From contig NC_064046.1 of assembly GCF_932526225.1 (NCBI RefSeq), positions 15,823,408-15,887,407 on the forward strand: DNA of 64,000 nt, written 5' to 3'. The stretch is from Nematostella vectensis. Taxonomy: Eukaryota > Cnidaria > Anthozoa > Actiniaria > Edwardsiidae. A program made the translations under genes and the position numbers. This document shows positions 10,771-24,622 of this stretch, piece after piece; the stretch's first letter is position 1; the number at the start of each line of letters is the position of its first letter. Below the pieces are notes generated by a model. It did no database searches, was not told the DNA's origin, and was given only the letters and a program-made list of their open reading frames with translations.

Positions 10771-10869
10771 ATTAAAAAAAAAATAAAGAAAAAAAAATAG
10801 GCTATCAGCGGGAATTGAACCCGGGTCGCTGCGTTAGTAGTCAAGTGCCCGCAACGAAAGACTAACGTG

Positions 10870-12660
10870 GCATTGCTGAAGGGAATTGCAATAAAAATTA
10901 CTTTTAATACTATTGGTATCGTAAACTATCCCAAGCAAAGTCACCATAGGGCTGGAGGTTACATTCGGGAAAAGCTTCAGGGTTACATTCGGGAATTTGT
11001 TTTACGATTTTAGCCTGCAAAAGGTTACAATCGATAATTTTTTTCCGAATGTAAATTCCAAAAAGTAACATTAGGAAAAATAAAACAGTATACTCGAAAA
11101 AAAAGGTATATCAATCTATCGAGCGCTATGCTCTATGTTAGAATCTACTTAATGAAGTTATCCAAGGAATCTAGTTAGTTCTTGTGTGCATAAAATATGT
11201 AAAGGATCCTGAACAAAGCATGAGCACATCAAAGATGCTGAGAGTACATAAAAATGTCCCTGTACCTTCTTTTTATGTCATGACACACCAAGAACAGTAT
11301 AATTAAGTATCGATATTAAAAAAAAAATAAAGAAAAAAAAAGGCTATCAGCGGGAATCGAACCCAGGTCGCTGCGTTAGTAGTCAAGTGCCCGCAACGAA
11401 AGACTAACGTGGCATTGCTGAAGGGAATTTTAATGAAAATTACTTTTAATACTAATGGTATCGTAAACTATCCCAAGCAAAGTCACCATCGGACTGGAGG
11501 TTACATTCGGGAAAAGCTTCAGGGTTACATTCGGGAATTTGTTTTACGAGTGTAACCTCCAAAAGGTTACAATCGATAATTTTTTTTCCGAATGTAAATT
11601 CCAAAAAGTAACATTAGGAAAAATAAAACAGTATACTCGGAAAAAAAGGTATATCAATCTATCGAGCGCTATGCTCTATGTTAGAATCTACTTAATCAAG
11701 TTATTCAAGGAATCTAGCTAGTTCTTGTGTGCATAAAATATGTACAGGATCCTGAACAAAGCATGAGCACATCAAAGATGCTGAGAGTACATAAAAATGT
11801 CCCTATACCTTCTTTTTATGTCATGACACACCAAAAACAGTATAATTAAGTATTGATATTTAAAAAAAAAAAATAAAGAAAAAAAAATAGGCTATCAGCG
11901 GGAATCGAACCAGGGTGGCTGCATTAGTAGTCAAGTGCCCGCAACGAAAGACTAACGTGGCATTGCTGAAGGGAATTGTAATAAAAATTACTATTAATAC
12001 TATTGTTATCGTAAACTATCCCAAGCAAAGTCACCATCGGACTGGAGGTTACATTCGGGAAAAGCTTCAGGGTTACATTCGGGAATTTGTTTTACGAGTG
12101 TAACCTCCAAAAGGTTACAATCGATAATTATTTTTCCGAATGTAAATTCCAAAAAGTACAATTAGGAAAAATAAAACAGTATACTCGGAAAAAAAGGTAT
12201 ATCAATCTATCGAGCGCTATGCTCTATGTTAGAATCTACTTAATGAAGTTATCCAAGGAATCTAGTTAGTTCTTGTGTGCATAAAATATGTACAGGATCC
12301 TGAACAAAGCATGAGCACATCAAAGATGCTGAGAGTACATAAAAATGTCCCTATACCTTGTTTTTATGTCATGACACACCAAGAACAGTATAATTAAGTA
12401 TCGATATTAAAAAAAAAATTAAGAAAAAAAAATAGGCTATCAGCGGGAATTGAACCCAGGTCGCTGCGTTAGTAGTCAAGTGCCCGCAACGAAAGACTAA
12501 CGTGGCATTGCTAAAGGGAATTGCAATAAAAATTACTTTTAATACTATTGGTATCGTAAACTATCCCAAGCAAAGTCACCATAGGGCTGGAGGTTACATT
12601 CGGGAAAAGCTTCAGGGTTACATTCGGGAATTTGTTTTACGAGTGTAACCTCCAAAAGGT
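10870..12660 (+). repeat. Block repeated nine monomers later (copy 2)
   Basis: Partner of 5950-7750. It carries the same rare marks in order at a shift of about 4913 bp, then continues into the third copy of the three-monomer block. This shows overlapping rather than clean block boundaries. Confidence 0.75.
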
Positions 12661-14030
12661 TACAATCGATAATTTTTTTTCCGAATGTAAATTCCAAATA
12701 GTAACATTAGGAAAAATAAAACAGTATACTCGGAAAAAAAGGTATATCAATCTATCGAGCGCTATGCTCTATGTTAGAATCTACTTAATCAAGTTATCCA
12801 AGGAATCTACTTAGTTCTTGTGTGCATAAAATATGTACAGGATCCTGAACAAAGCATGAGCACATCAAAGATGCTGAGAGTACATAAAAATGTCCCTATA
12901 CCTTCTTTTTATGTCATGACACACCCAGAACAGTATAATTAAGTATCGATATTTAAAAAAAAAAAAAAAAAAAAAAAAAATAGGCTATCAGCGGGAATCG
13001 AACCCGGGTTGCTGCGTTAGTAGTCAAGTGCCCGCAACGAAAGACTAACGTGGCATTGCTGAAGGGATATGTAATGAAAATTACTTTTAATACTATTGGT
13101 ATCGTGAACTATCCCAAGCAAAGTCACCATAGGGCTGGAGGTTACATTCGGGAAAAGCTTCAGGGTTACATTCGGGAATTTGTTTTACGAGTGTAACCTC
13201 CAAAAGGTTACAATCGATAATTTTTTTTCCGAATGTAAATTCCAAAAAGTAACATTAGGAAAAATAAAACAGTATACTCGGAAAAAAAGGTATATCAATC
13301 TATCGAGCGCTATGCTCTATGTTAGAATCTACTTAATCAAGTTATCCAAGGAATCTACTTAGTTCTTGTGTGCATAAAATATGTACAGGATCCTGAACAA
13401 AGCATGAGCACATCAAAGATGCTGAGAGTACATAAAAATGTCCCTATACCTTCTTTTTATGTCATGACACACCCAGAACAGTATAATTAAGTATCGATAT
13501 TTAAAAAAAAAAAATAAAGAAAAAAAAAATAGGCTATCAGCGGGAATCGAACCCGGGTTGCTGCGTTAGTTGTCAAGTGCAAGCAACGAAAGACTAACGT
13601 GGCATTGCTGAAGGGATATGTAATGAAAATTACTTTTAATACTATTGGTATCGTAAACTATCCCAAGCAAAGTCACCATCGGACTGGAGGTTACATTCGG
13701 GAAAAGCTTCAGGGTTACATTCGGGAATTTGTTTTACGAGTGTAACCTCCAAAAGGTTACAATCGATAATTTTTTTTCCAAATATAAATTCCAAAAAGTA
13801 ACATTAGGAAAAATAAAACAGTATACTCGGAAAAAAAGGTATATCAATCTATCGAGCGCTATGCTCTATGTTAGAATCTACTTAAGTTATTCAAGGAATC
13901 TAGTTAGTTCTTGTGTGCATAAAATATGTACAGGATCCTGAACAAAGCATGAGCACATCAAAGATGCTGAGAGTACATAAAAATGTCCCTATACCTTCTT
14001 TTTATGTCATGACACACCAAGAACAATATA
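12360..14030 (+). repeat. Three-monomer block, copy 3 of 3
   Basis: Same ordered variants as the two earlier copies. Private changes include the pure 26-A tract at 12955-12980, ATCGTGAACTATC near 13102 and GTGCAAGCAACG near 13577. The last monomer repeats the 6-bp loss near 13872. Confidence 0.8.
12955..12980 (+). repeat. Pure 26-A homopolymer in the A-rich tract
   Basis: The usual TAAAG interruption is missing, leaving 26 uninterrupted A. This may be a true loss, or a consensus error in a homopolymer. Confidence 0.85.
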
Positions 14031-17000
14031 ATTAAGTATCGATATTAAAAAAAAAAAAAGAAAAAAAAAGGCTATCAGCGGGAATCGAACCCAGGTCGCT
14101 GCGTTAGTAGTCAAGTGCCCGCAACGAAAGACTAACGTGTCATTGCTGAAGGGAATTGCAATGAAAATTACTTTTAATACTATTGGTATCGTAAACTATC
14201 CCAAGCAAAGTCACCATCGGGCTGGAGGTTACATTCGGGAAAAGCTTCAGGGTTACATTCGGGAATTTGTTTTACAAGTGTAACCTCCAAAAGGTTACAA
14301 TCGATAAATTTTTTTCCGAATGTAAATTCCAAAAAGTAACATTAGGAAAAATAAAACAGTATACTCGGAAAAAAAGGTATATCACTCTATCGAGCGCTAT
14401 GCTCTATGTTAGAATCTACTTAATCAAGTTATTCAAGGAATCTAGTTAGTTCTTGTGTGCATAAAATATGTACAGGATCCTGAACAAAGCATGAGCACAT
14501 CAAAGATGCTGAGAGTACATAAATATGTCCCTATACCTTCTTTTTATGTCATGACACACCAAGAACAGTATAATTAAGTATCGATATTTAAAAAAAAATA
14601 AAGAAAAAAAAAGGCTATCAGCGGGAATCGAACCCGGGTGGCTGCGTTAGTAGTCAAGTGCCCGCAACGAAAGACTAACGTGGCATTGCTGAAGGGAATT
14701 GTAATGAAAATTACTTTTAATACTATTGGTATCGTAAACTATCCCAAGCAAAGTCACCATCGGACTGGAGGTTACATTCGGGAAAAGCTTCAGGGTTACA
14801 TTCGGGAATTTGTTTTACGAGTGTAACCTCCAAAAGGTTACAATCGATAATTTTTTTTTACGAATGTAAATTCCAAAAAGTAACATTAGGAAAAATAAAA
14901 CAGTATACTCGGAAAAAAAGGTATATCAATCTATCGAGCGCTATGCTCTATGTTAGAATCTACTTAATCAAGTTATCCAAGGAATCTAGTTAGTTCTTGT
15001 GTGCATAAAATATGTACAGGATCCTGAACAAAGCATGAGCACATCAAAGATGCTGAGAGTACATAAAAATGTCCCTATACCTTCTTTGTATGTCATGACA
15101 CACCAAGAACAGTATAATTAAGTATCGATATTTAAAAAAAAAAATAAAGAAGAAAAAATAGGCTATCAGCGAGAATCGAACCCGTGTCGCTGCGTTAGTA
15201 GTCAAGTGCCCGCAACGAAAGACTAACGTGGCACTGCTGAAGGGAATTGTAATGAAAATTACTTTTAATACTATTGGTATCATAAACTATCCCAAGCAAA
15301 GTCACCATCGGACTGGAGGTTACATTCGGGAAAAGCTTCAGGGTTACATTCGGGAATTTGTTTTACGAGAGTAACCTCCAAAAGGTTACAATCGATATTT
15401 TTTTTTCCAAATGTAAATTCCAAAAAGTAACATTAGGAAAAATAAAACAGTATACTCGGAAAAAAAGGTATATCAATCTATTGAGCGTTATGCTCTATGT
15501 TAGAATCTACTTAATCGAGTTATCCAAGGAATCTAGTTAGTTCTTGTGTGCATAAAATATGTACAGGATCCTGAACAAAGCATGAGCACATCAAAGATGC
15601 TGAGAGTACATAAAAATGTCCCTATACCTTCTTTTTATGTCATGACACACCAAGAACAGTAGAATTAAGTATCGATATTTAAAAAAAAAAATAAAGAAAA
15701 AAAAATAGGCTATTAGCGAGAATCGAACCCGGGTAGCTGCGTTAGTAGTCAAGTGCCTGCAACGAAAGACTAACGTGGCATTGCTAAAGGGAATTGTAAT
15801 GAAAATTACTTTTAATACTATTGGTATCGTAAACTATCCCAAGCAAAGTCACCATCGGACTGGAGGTTACATTCGGGAAAAGCTTCAGGGTTACATTCGG
15901 GAATTTGTTTTACAAGTGTAACCTCCAAAAGGTTACAATCGATAATTTTTTTCCGAATGTAAATTCCAAAAAGTAACATTAGGAAAACTAAAACAGTATA
16001 CTCGGAAAAAAAGGTATATCAATCTATCGAGCGCTATGCTCTATGTTAGAATCTACTTAATCAAGTTATCCAAGGAATCTAGTTAGTTCTTGTGTGCATA
16101 AAATATGTACAGGATCCTGAACAAAGCATGAGCACATCAAAGATGCTGAGAGTACATAAAAATGTCCCTATACCTTCTTTTTATGTCATGACACACCCAG
16201 AACAGTATAATTAAGTATCGATATTTAAAAAAAAATAAAGAAAAAAATAGGTTATCAGCGGGAATCGAACCCGGGTCGCTGCGTTAGTAGTCAAGTGCCC
16301 GCAACGAAAGACTAACGTTGCATTGCTGAAGGGAATTTTAATGAAAATTACTTTTAATACTAATGGTATCGTAAACTATCCCAAGCAAAGTCACCATCGG
16401 ACTGGAGGTTACATTCGGGAAAAGCTTCAGGGTTACATTCGGGAATTTGTTTTACGAGTGTAACCTCCAAAAGGTTACAATCGATAATTTTTTTTCCGAA
16501 TGTAAATTCCAAAAAGTAACATTAGGAAAAATAAAACAGTATACTCGGAAAAAAAGGTATATCAATCTATCGAGCGCTATGCTCTATGCTAGAATCTACT
16601 TAATCAAGTTATTCAAGGAATCTAGTTAGTTCTTGTGTGCATAAAATATGTACAGGATCCTGAACAAAGCATGAGCACATCAAAGATGCTGAGAGTACAT
16701 AAAAATGTCCCTATACCTTCTTTTTATGTCATGACACACCAAGAACAGTATAATTAAGTATTGATATTTAAAAAAAAAAATAAAGAAAAAAAAATAGGCT
16801 ATCAGCGGGAATCGAACCCGGGTGGCTGCATTAGTAGTCAAGTGCCCGCAACGAAAGACTAACGTGGCATAGCTGAAGAGAATTGTAATAAAAATTACTA
16901 TTAATACTATTGTTATCGTAAACTATCCCAAGCAAAGTCACCATCGGACTGGAGGTTACATTCGGGAAAAGCTTCAGGGTTACATTCGGGAATTTGTTTT

Positions 17001-20000
17001 ACGAGTGTAACCTCCAAAAGGTTACAATCGATAATTATTTTTCTGAATGTAAATTCCAAAAAGTACCATTAGGAAAAATAAAACAGTATACTCGGAAAAA
17101 AAGGTATATCAATCTATCGAGCGCTATGCTCTATGTTAGAATCTACTTAATGAAGTTATCCAAGGAATCTAGTTAGTTCTTGTGTGCATAAAATATGTAC
17201 AGGATCCTGAACAAAGCATGAGCACATCAAAGATGCTGAGAGTACATAAAAATGTCCCTATACCTTCTTTTTATGTCATGACACACCAAGAACAGTATAA
17301 TTGAGTATCGATATTTAAAAAAAAAAATAAAAAAAAAAAAAAAATAGGCTATCAGCGAGAATCGAACCCGGGTCGCTGCGTTAGTAGTCAAGTGCCCGCA
17401 ACAAGAACTAACGTGGCATTGCACAAGGGAATTGTAATAAAAATTACTTTTAATACTATTGGTATCGTAAACTATCCCAAGCAAAGTCACCATCGGACTG
17501 GAGGTTACATTCGGGAAAAGCTTCAGGGTTACATTCGGGAATTTGTTTTACGAGAGTAACCTCCAAAAGGTTACAATCGATAATTTTTTTTCCGAATGTA
17601 AATTCCAAAAAGTAACATTAGGAAAAATAAAACAGTATACTCGGAAAAAAAGGTATATCAATCTATTGAGCGTTATGCTCTATGTTAGATTCTACTTAAT
17701 CAAGTTATCCAAGGAATCTAGTTAGTTCTTGTGTGCATAAAATATGTACAGGATCCTGAACAAAGCATGAGCACATCAAAGATGCTGAGAGTACATAAAA
17801 ATGTCCCTGTACCTTCTTTTTATGTCATGACACACCAAGAACAGTATAATTAAGTATCGATATTAAAAAAAAAATAAAGAAAAAAAAAAGGCTATCAGCG
17901 GGAATCGAACCCAGGTCGCTGCGTTAGTAGTCAAGTGCCCGCAACGAAAGACTAACGTATCATTGCTGAAGGGAATTGCAATGAAAATTACTTTTAATAC
18001 TATTGGTATCGTAAACTATCCCAAGCAAAGTCACCATCTGGCTGGAGGTTACATTCGGGAAAAGCTTCAGGGTTACATTCGGGAATTTGTTTTACGAGTG
18101 TAACTTCCAAAAGGTTACAATCGATAAATTTTTTTCCGAATGTAAATTCCAAAAAGTAACATTAGGAAAAATAAAACAGTATACTCGGAAAAAAAGGTAT
18201 ATCAATCTATCGAGCGCTATGCTCTATGTTAGAATCTACTTAATCAAGTTATTCAAGGAATCTAGTTAGTTCTTGTGTGCATAAAATATGTACAGGATCC
18301 TAAACAAAGCATGAGCACATCAAAGATGCTGAGAGTACATAAATATGTTCCTATACCTTCTTTTTATGTCATGACACACCAAGAACAGTATAATTAAGTA
18401 TCGATATTTAAAAAAAAAATAAAAAATAAAAAAATAGGCTATCAGCGGGAATCGAACCCGGGTCGCTGCGTTAGTAGTCAAGTGCCCGCAACGAAAGACT
18501 AATGTGGCATTGCTGAAGGAAATTGTAATGAAAATTACTTTTAATACTATTGGTATCGTAAACTATCCCAAGCAAAGACACCATCGGACTGGAGGTTACA
18601 TTCGGGAAAAGCTTTAGGGTTACATTCGGGAATTTGTTTTACGAGTGTATCCTCCAAAAGGTTAGAAGAGATAATTTTTTTCCGAATGTAAATTCCAAAA
18701 AGTAACATTAGGAAAAATAAAACAGTATACTCGGAAAAAAAGGTATATTAATCTATCGAGCGCTATGCTCTATGTTAGAATCTACTTAATGAAGTTATCC
18801 TAAGAATCTAGTTAGTTCTTGTGTGCATAAAATATGTACAGGATCCTGAACAAAGCATGAGCACATCAAAGATGCTGAGAGTACATAAAAATGTTCCTAT
18901 ACCTTCTTTTAATGTCATGACACACCAAGAACAGTATAATTAAGTATCGATATTTAAAAAATAAAAAATAAAGAAAAAAAAAGGCTATCAGCGGGAATCG
19001 AACCCGGGTGGCTGCGTTAGTAGTCAAGTGCCCGCAACGAAAGACTAACGTGGCATTGCTGAAGGGAATTGTAATGAAAATTACTTTTAATACTATTGGT
19101 ATCGTAAACTATCCCAAGCAAAGTCACCATCGGACTGGAGGTTACATTCGGGAAAAGCTTCAGGGTTACATTCAGGAATTTGTTTTACGAGTGTAACCTC
19201 CAAGAGGTTACAATCGATAATTTTTTTTTACGAATGTAAATTCCAAAAAGTAACATTAGGAAAAATAAAACAGTATACTCGGAAAAAAAGGTATATCAAT
19301 CTATCGAGCGCTATGCTCTATGTTAGAATCTACTTAATCAAGTTATCCAAGGAATCTAGTTAGTTCTTGTGTGCATAAAATATGTACAGGATCCTGAACA
19401 AAGCATGAGCACATCAAAGATGCTGAGAGTACATAAAAATGTCCCTATACCTTCTTTTTATGTCATGACACACCAAGAACAGTATAATTAAGTATCGATA
19501 TTTAAAAAAAAAAAATAAAGAAAAAAAAATAGGCTATCAGCGAGAATCGAACCCGGGTCGCTGCGTTAGTAGTCAAGTGCCCGCAACGAAAGACTAACGT
19601 GGCATTGCTGAAGGGAATTTAAACGAAAATTACTTTTAATACTATTGGTATCGTAAACTATCCCAAGCAAAGTCACCATCGGACTGGAGGTTACATTCGG
19701 GAAAAGCTTCAGGGTTACATTCGGAAATTTGTTTTACGAGAGTAACCTCCAAAAGGTTACAATCGATAATTTTTTTTCCGAATGTAAATTCCAAATAGTA
19801 ACATTAGGAAAAATAAAACAGTATACTCGGAAAAAAAGGTATATCAATCTATCGAGCGCTTTGCTCTATGTTAGAATCTACTTAATCAAGTTATCCAAGG
19901 AATCTAGTTAGTTCTTGTGTGCATAAAATATGTACAGGATCCTGAACAAAGCATGAGCACATCAAAGATGCTGAGAGTACATAAAAATGTCCCTATACCT

Positions 20001-22230
20001 TCTTTTTATGTCATGACACACCAAGAACAGTATAATTAAGTATCGATATTTAAAAAAAAAAATAAAGAAAAAAAAAATAGGCTATCAGCGAGAATCGAAC
20101 CCGGGTCGCTGCGTTAGTAGTCAAGTGCCCGCAACGAAAGACTAACGTGGCATTGCTGAAGGGAATTTAAACGAAAATTACTTTTAATACTATTGGTATC
20201 GTAAACTATCCCAAGCAAAGTCACCATCGGACTGGAGGCTACATTCGGGAAAAGCTTCAGGGTTACATTCGGAAATTTGTTTTACGAGAGTAACCTCCAA
20301 AAGGTTACAATCGATAATTTTTTTTCCGAATGTAAATTCCAAATAGTAACATTAGGAAAAATAAAACAGTATACTCGGAAAAAAAGGTATATCAATCTAT
20401 CGAGCGTTATGCTCTATGTTAGAATCTACTTAATCAAGTTATCCAAGGAATCTAGTTAGTTCTTGTGTGCATAAAATATGTACAGGATCCTGAACAAAGC
20501 ATGAGCACATCAAAGATGCTGAGAGTACATAAAAATGTTCCTATACCTTCTTTTAATGTCATGACACACCAAGAACAGTATAATTAAGTATCGATATTTA
20601 AAAAATAAAAAATAAAGAAAAAAAAAGGCTATCAGCGGGAATCGAACCCGTGTAGCTGCGTTAGTAGTCAAGTGCCCGCAACGAAAGACTAACGTGGAAT
20701 TGCTGAAGGGAATTGTAATGAAAATTACTTTTAATACTATTGGTATCGTAAACTATCACAAGCAAAGTCACCATCGGACTGGAGGTTACATTCGGGAAAA
20801 GCTTCAGGGTTACATTCGGGAATTTGTTTTACGAGTTTAACCTCCAAAAGGTTACAATCGATAATTTTTTTTCCGAATGTAAATTCCAAAAAGTAACATT
20901 AGGAAAAATTAAACAGTATACTCGGAAAAAAAGGTATATCAATCTATCGAGCGCTATGCTCTATGTTAGAATCTACTTAATGAAGTTATCCAAGGAATCT
21001 AGTTAGTTCTTGTGTGCATAAAATAAGTACAGGATCCTGAACAAAGCATGAGCACATCAAAGATGCTGAGAGTACATAAAAATGTCCCTATACCTTCTTT
21101 TTATGTCATGACACACCAAGAACAGTATAATTAAGTATCGATATTTAAAAAAAAAATAAAGAACAAAAAATAGGCTATCAGCGGGAATCGAACCCGGGTC
21201 GCTGCGTTAATAGTCAAGTGCCCGCAACGAAAGACTAACGTGGCATTGCTGAAGGGAATTGTAATGAAAATTACTTTTAATACTATTGGTATCGTAAACT
21301 ATCCAAGCAAAGTCACCATCGGACTGGAGGTTACATTCGGGAAAAGCTTTAGGGTTACATTCGTGAATTTGTTTTACGAGTGTATCCTCCAAAAGGTTAG
21401 AATAGATAATTTTTTTCCGAATGTAAATTCCAAAAAGTAACATTAGGAAAAATAAAACAGTATACTCGAAAAAAAAGGTATATCAATCTATCGAGCGCTA
21501 TGCTCTATGTTAGAATCTACTTAATGAAGTTATCCAAGGAATCTAGTTAGTTCTTGTGTGCATAAAATATGTACAGGATCCTGAACAAAGCATGAGCACA
21601 TCAAAGATGCTGAGAGTACATAAAAATGTCCCTATACCTTCTTTTTATGTCATGACACACCAAGAACAGTATAATTAAGTATCGATATTTAAAAAAAAAA
21701 AAAAAAAATAGGCTATCAGCGGGAATCGAACCCGGGTCGCTGCGTTAATAGTCAAGTGCCCGCAACAAAAGACTAACGTTGCATTGCTGAAGGGAATTGT
21801 AATGAAAATTACTTTTAATACTATTGGTATCGTAAACTATCCCAAGCAAAGTCACCATCGGACTGGAGGTTACATTCGGGAAAAGCTTCAAGGTTACATT
21901 CGGGAATTTGTTTTACGAGTGTATCCTCCAAAAGGTTACAATCGATAATTTTTTTTTCGAATGTAAATTCCAAAAAGTAACATTAGGAAAAATAAAACAG
22001 TATACTCGGAAAAAAAGGTATATAAATCTATCGAGCGCTATGCTCTATGTTAGAATCTACTTAATGAAGTTATCCAAGGAATCTAGTTAGTTCTTGTGTG
22101 CATAAAATATGTACAGGATCCTGAACAAAGCATGAGCACATCAAAGATGCTGAGAGTACATAAAAATGTCCCTATACCTTCTTTTTATGTCATGACCCAC
22201 CAAGAACAGTATAATTAAGTATCGATATTT

Positions 22231-22255
22231 AAAAAAAAAAAAAAAAAAAAAAAAA
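22231..22255 (+). repeat. Pure 25-A homopolymer in the A-rich tract
   Basis: There are 25 uninterrupted A where most monomers have an interrupted tract. A related 18-A tract lies one monomer upstream at 21691-21708. Confidence 0.85.
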
Positions 22256-24598
22256 TAGGCTATCAGCGGGAATCGAACCCGGGTCGCTGCATTCGTTGTC
22301 AAGTGCCCGCAACGAAAGACTAACGTGGCATTGCTGATGGGAATTGTAATGAAAATTACTTTTAATACTATTGATATCGTAAACTATCCCAAGCAAAGTC
22401 ACCATCGGACTGGAGGTTACATTCGGGAAAACCTTCAGGGTTACATTCGGAAATTTGTTTTACGAGAGTAACCTCCAAAAGGTTACAATCGATAATTATT
22501 TTTCCGAATGTAAATTCCAAAAAGTACCATTAGGAAAAATAAAACAGTATACTCAGAAAAAAAGGTATATCAATCTATCGAGCGCTATGCTCTATGTTAG
22601 AATCTACTTAATCAAGTTATCCAAGGAATCTAGTTAGTTCTTGTGTGCATAAAATATGTACAGGATCCTGAACAAAGCATGAGCACATCAAAGATGCTGA
22701 GAGTACATAAAAATGTCCCTATACCTTCTTTTTATGTCATGACACACCAAGAGCAGTATAATTAAGTATCGATATTTAAAAAAAAAATAAAGAAAAAAAA
22801 ATATGCTATCAGCGGGAATCGAACCCGGGTCGCTCCGTTAGTAGTCAAGTGCCCGCAACGAAAGACTAACGTGGCATTGCTGAAGCGAATTGTAATGAAA
22901 ATTACTTTTAATACTAATGGTATCGTAAACTATCCCAAGCGAAGTCACCATCGGACTGTAGGTTACATTCGGGAAAAGCTTCAGGGTTACATTCGGGAAT
23001 TTGTTTTACGAGTGTAACCTCCTAAAGGTTACAATCGATAATTTTTTTTTCCGAATGTAAATTCCAAATAGTAACATTAGGAAAAATAAAACAGTATACT
23101 CGGGAAAAAAGGTATATCAATCTATCGAGCGCTATGCTCTATGTTAGAATCTACTTAATGAAGTTATCCAAGGAATCTAGTTAGTTCTTGTGTTCATAAA
23201 ATATGTACAGGATCCTGAACAAAGCATGAGCACATCAAAGATGCTGAGAGTACATAAAAATGTCCCTATACCTTCTTTTTATGTCATGACACACCAAGAA
23301 CAGTATAATTAAGTATCGATATTTAAAAAAAAATAAAGAAAAAAAAAATGTGCTATCAGCGGGAATCGAACCCGGGTCGCTGCGTTAGTAGTCAAGTGCC
23401 CGCAACGAAAGACTAATGTGGCATTGCTGAAGGAAATTGTAATGAAAATTACTTTTAATACTATTGGTATCGTAAACTATCCAAGCAAAGTCACCATCGG
23501 ACTGGAGGTTACATTCGGAAAAAGCTTTAGGGTTACATTCGGGAATTTGTTTTACGAGTGTATCATCCAAAAGGTTAGAATAGATAATATTTTTCCGAAT
23601 GTAAATTCCAAAAAGTAACATTAGGAAAAATAAAACAGTATACTCGGACAAAAAGGTATATCAATCTATCGAGCGCTATGCTCTATGTTAGAATCTACTT
23701 AATGAAGTTATCCAAGGAATCTAGTTAGTTCTTGTGTGCATAAAATATGTACAGGATCCTGAACAAAGCATGAGCACATCAAAGATGCTGAGAGTACATA
23801 AAAATGTCCCTATACCTTCTTTTTATGTCATGACACACCAAGAACAGTATAATTAAGTATCGATATTTAAAAAAAAAAATAAAGAATTAAAATATGCTAT
23901 CAGCGGGAATCGAACCCGGGTCGCTGCGTTAGTAGTCAAGTGCCCGCAACGAAAGACTAACGTGGCATTGCTGAAGCGAATTGTAATGAAAATTACTTTT
24001 AATACTAATGGTATCGTAAACTATCCCAAGCAAAGTCACCATCGGACTGTAGATTACATTCGGGAAAAGCTTCAGGGTTACATTCGGGAATTTGTTTTAC
24101 GAGTGTAACCTCCAAAAGGTTACAATCGATAATTTTTTTTTCCGAATGTAAATTCCAAATAGTAACATTAGGAAAAATAAAACAGTATACTCGGAAAAAA
24201 AGGTATATCAATCTATCGAGCGCTATGCTCTATGTTAGAATCTACTTAATGAAGTTATCCAAGGAATCTAGTTAGTTCTTGTGTGCATAAAATATGTACA
24301 GGATCCTGAACAAAGCATGAGCACATCAAAGATGCTGAGAGTACATAAAAATGTCCCTATACCTTCTTTTTATGTCATGACACACCAAGAACAGTATAAT
24401 TAAGTATCGATATTTAAAAAAAAAATAAAGAAAAAAAAATAGGCTATCAGCGAGAATCGAACACGGGTCGCTGCGTTAGTAGTCAAGTGCCCGCAACGAG
24501 AGACTAACGTGGCATTGCTGAAGGGAATTTAAACGAAAATTACTTTTAATACTATTGGTATCGTAAACTATCCCAAGCAAAGTCACCATCGGACTGGA

Positions 24599-24622
24599 GG
24601 TTACATTCGGGAATTTGTTTTA
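24599..24622 (+). repeat. Monomer with one 24-bp subrepeat deleted (second case)
   Basis: Same deletion as at 5521, with an anchor step of 523 bp. The flanking sequence shares rare marks with the first case: GAATCGAACACGGG, CAACGAGAGACTAAC, GGGAATTTAAACG and ACTCAGAAAAAAAGG. The two copies therefore descend from one deleted monomer 19 kb apart. The monomer at 22455 shares the downstream marks but keeps both units. Confidence 0.9.
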
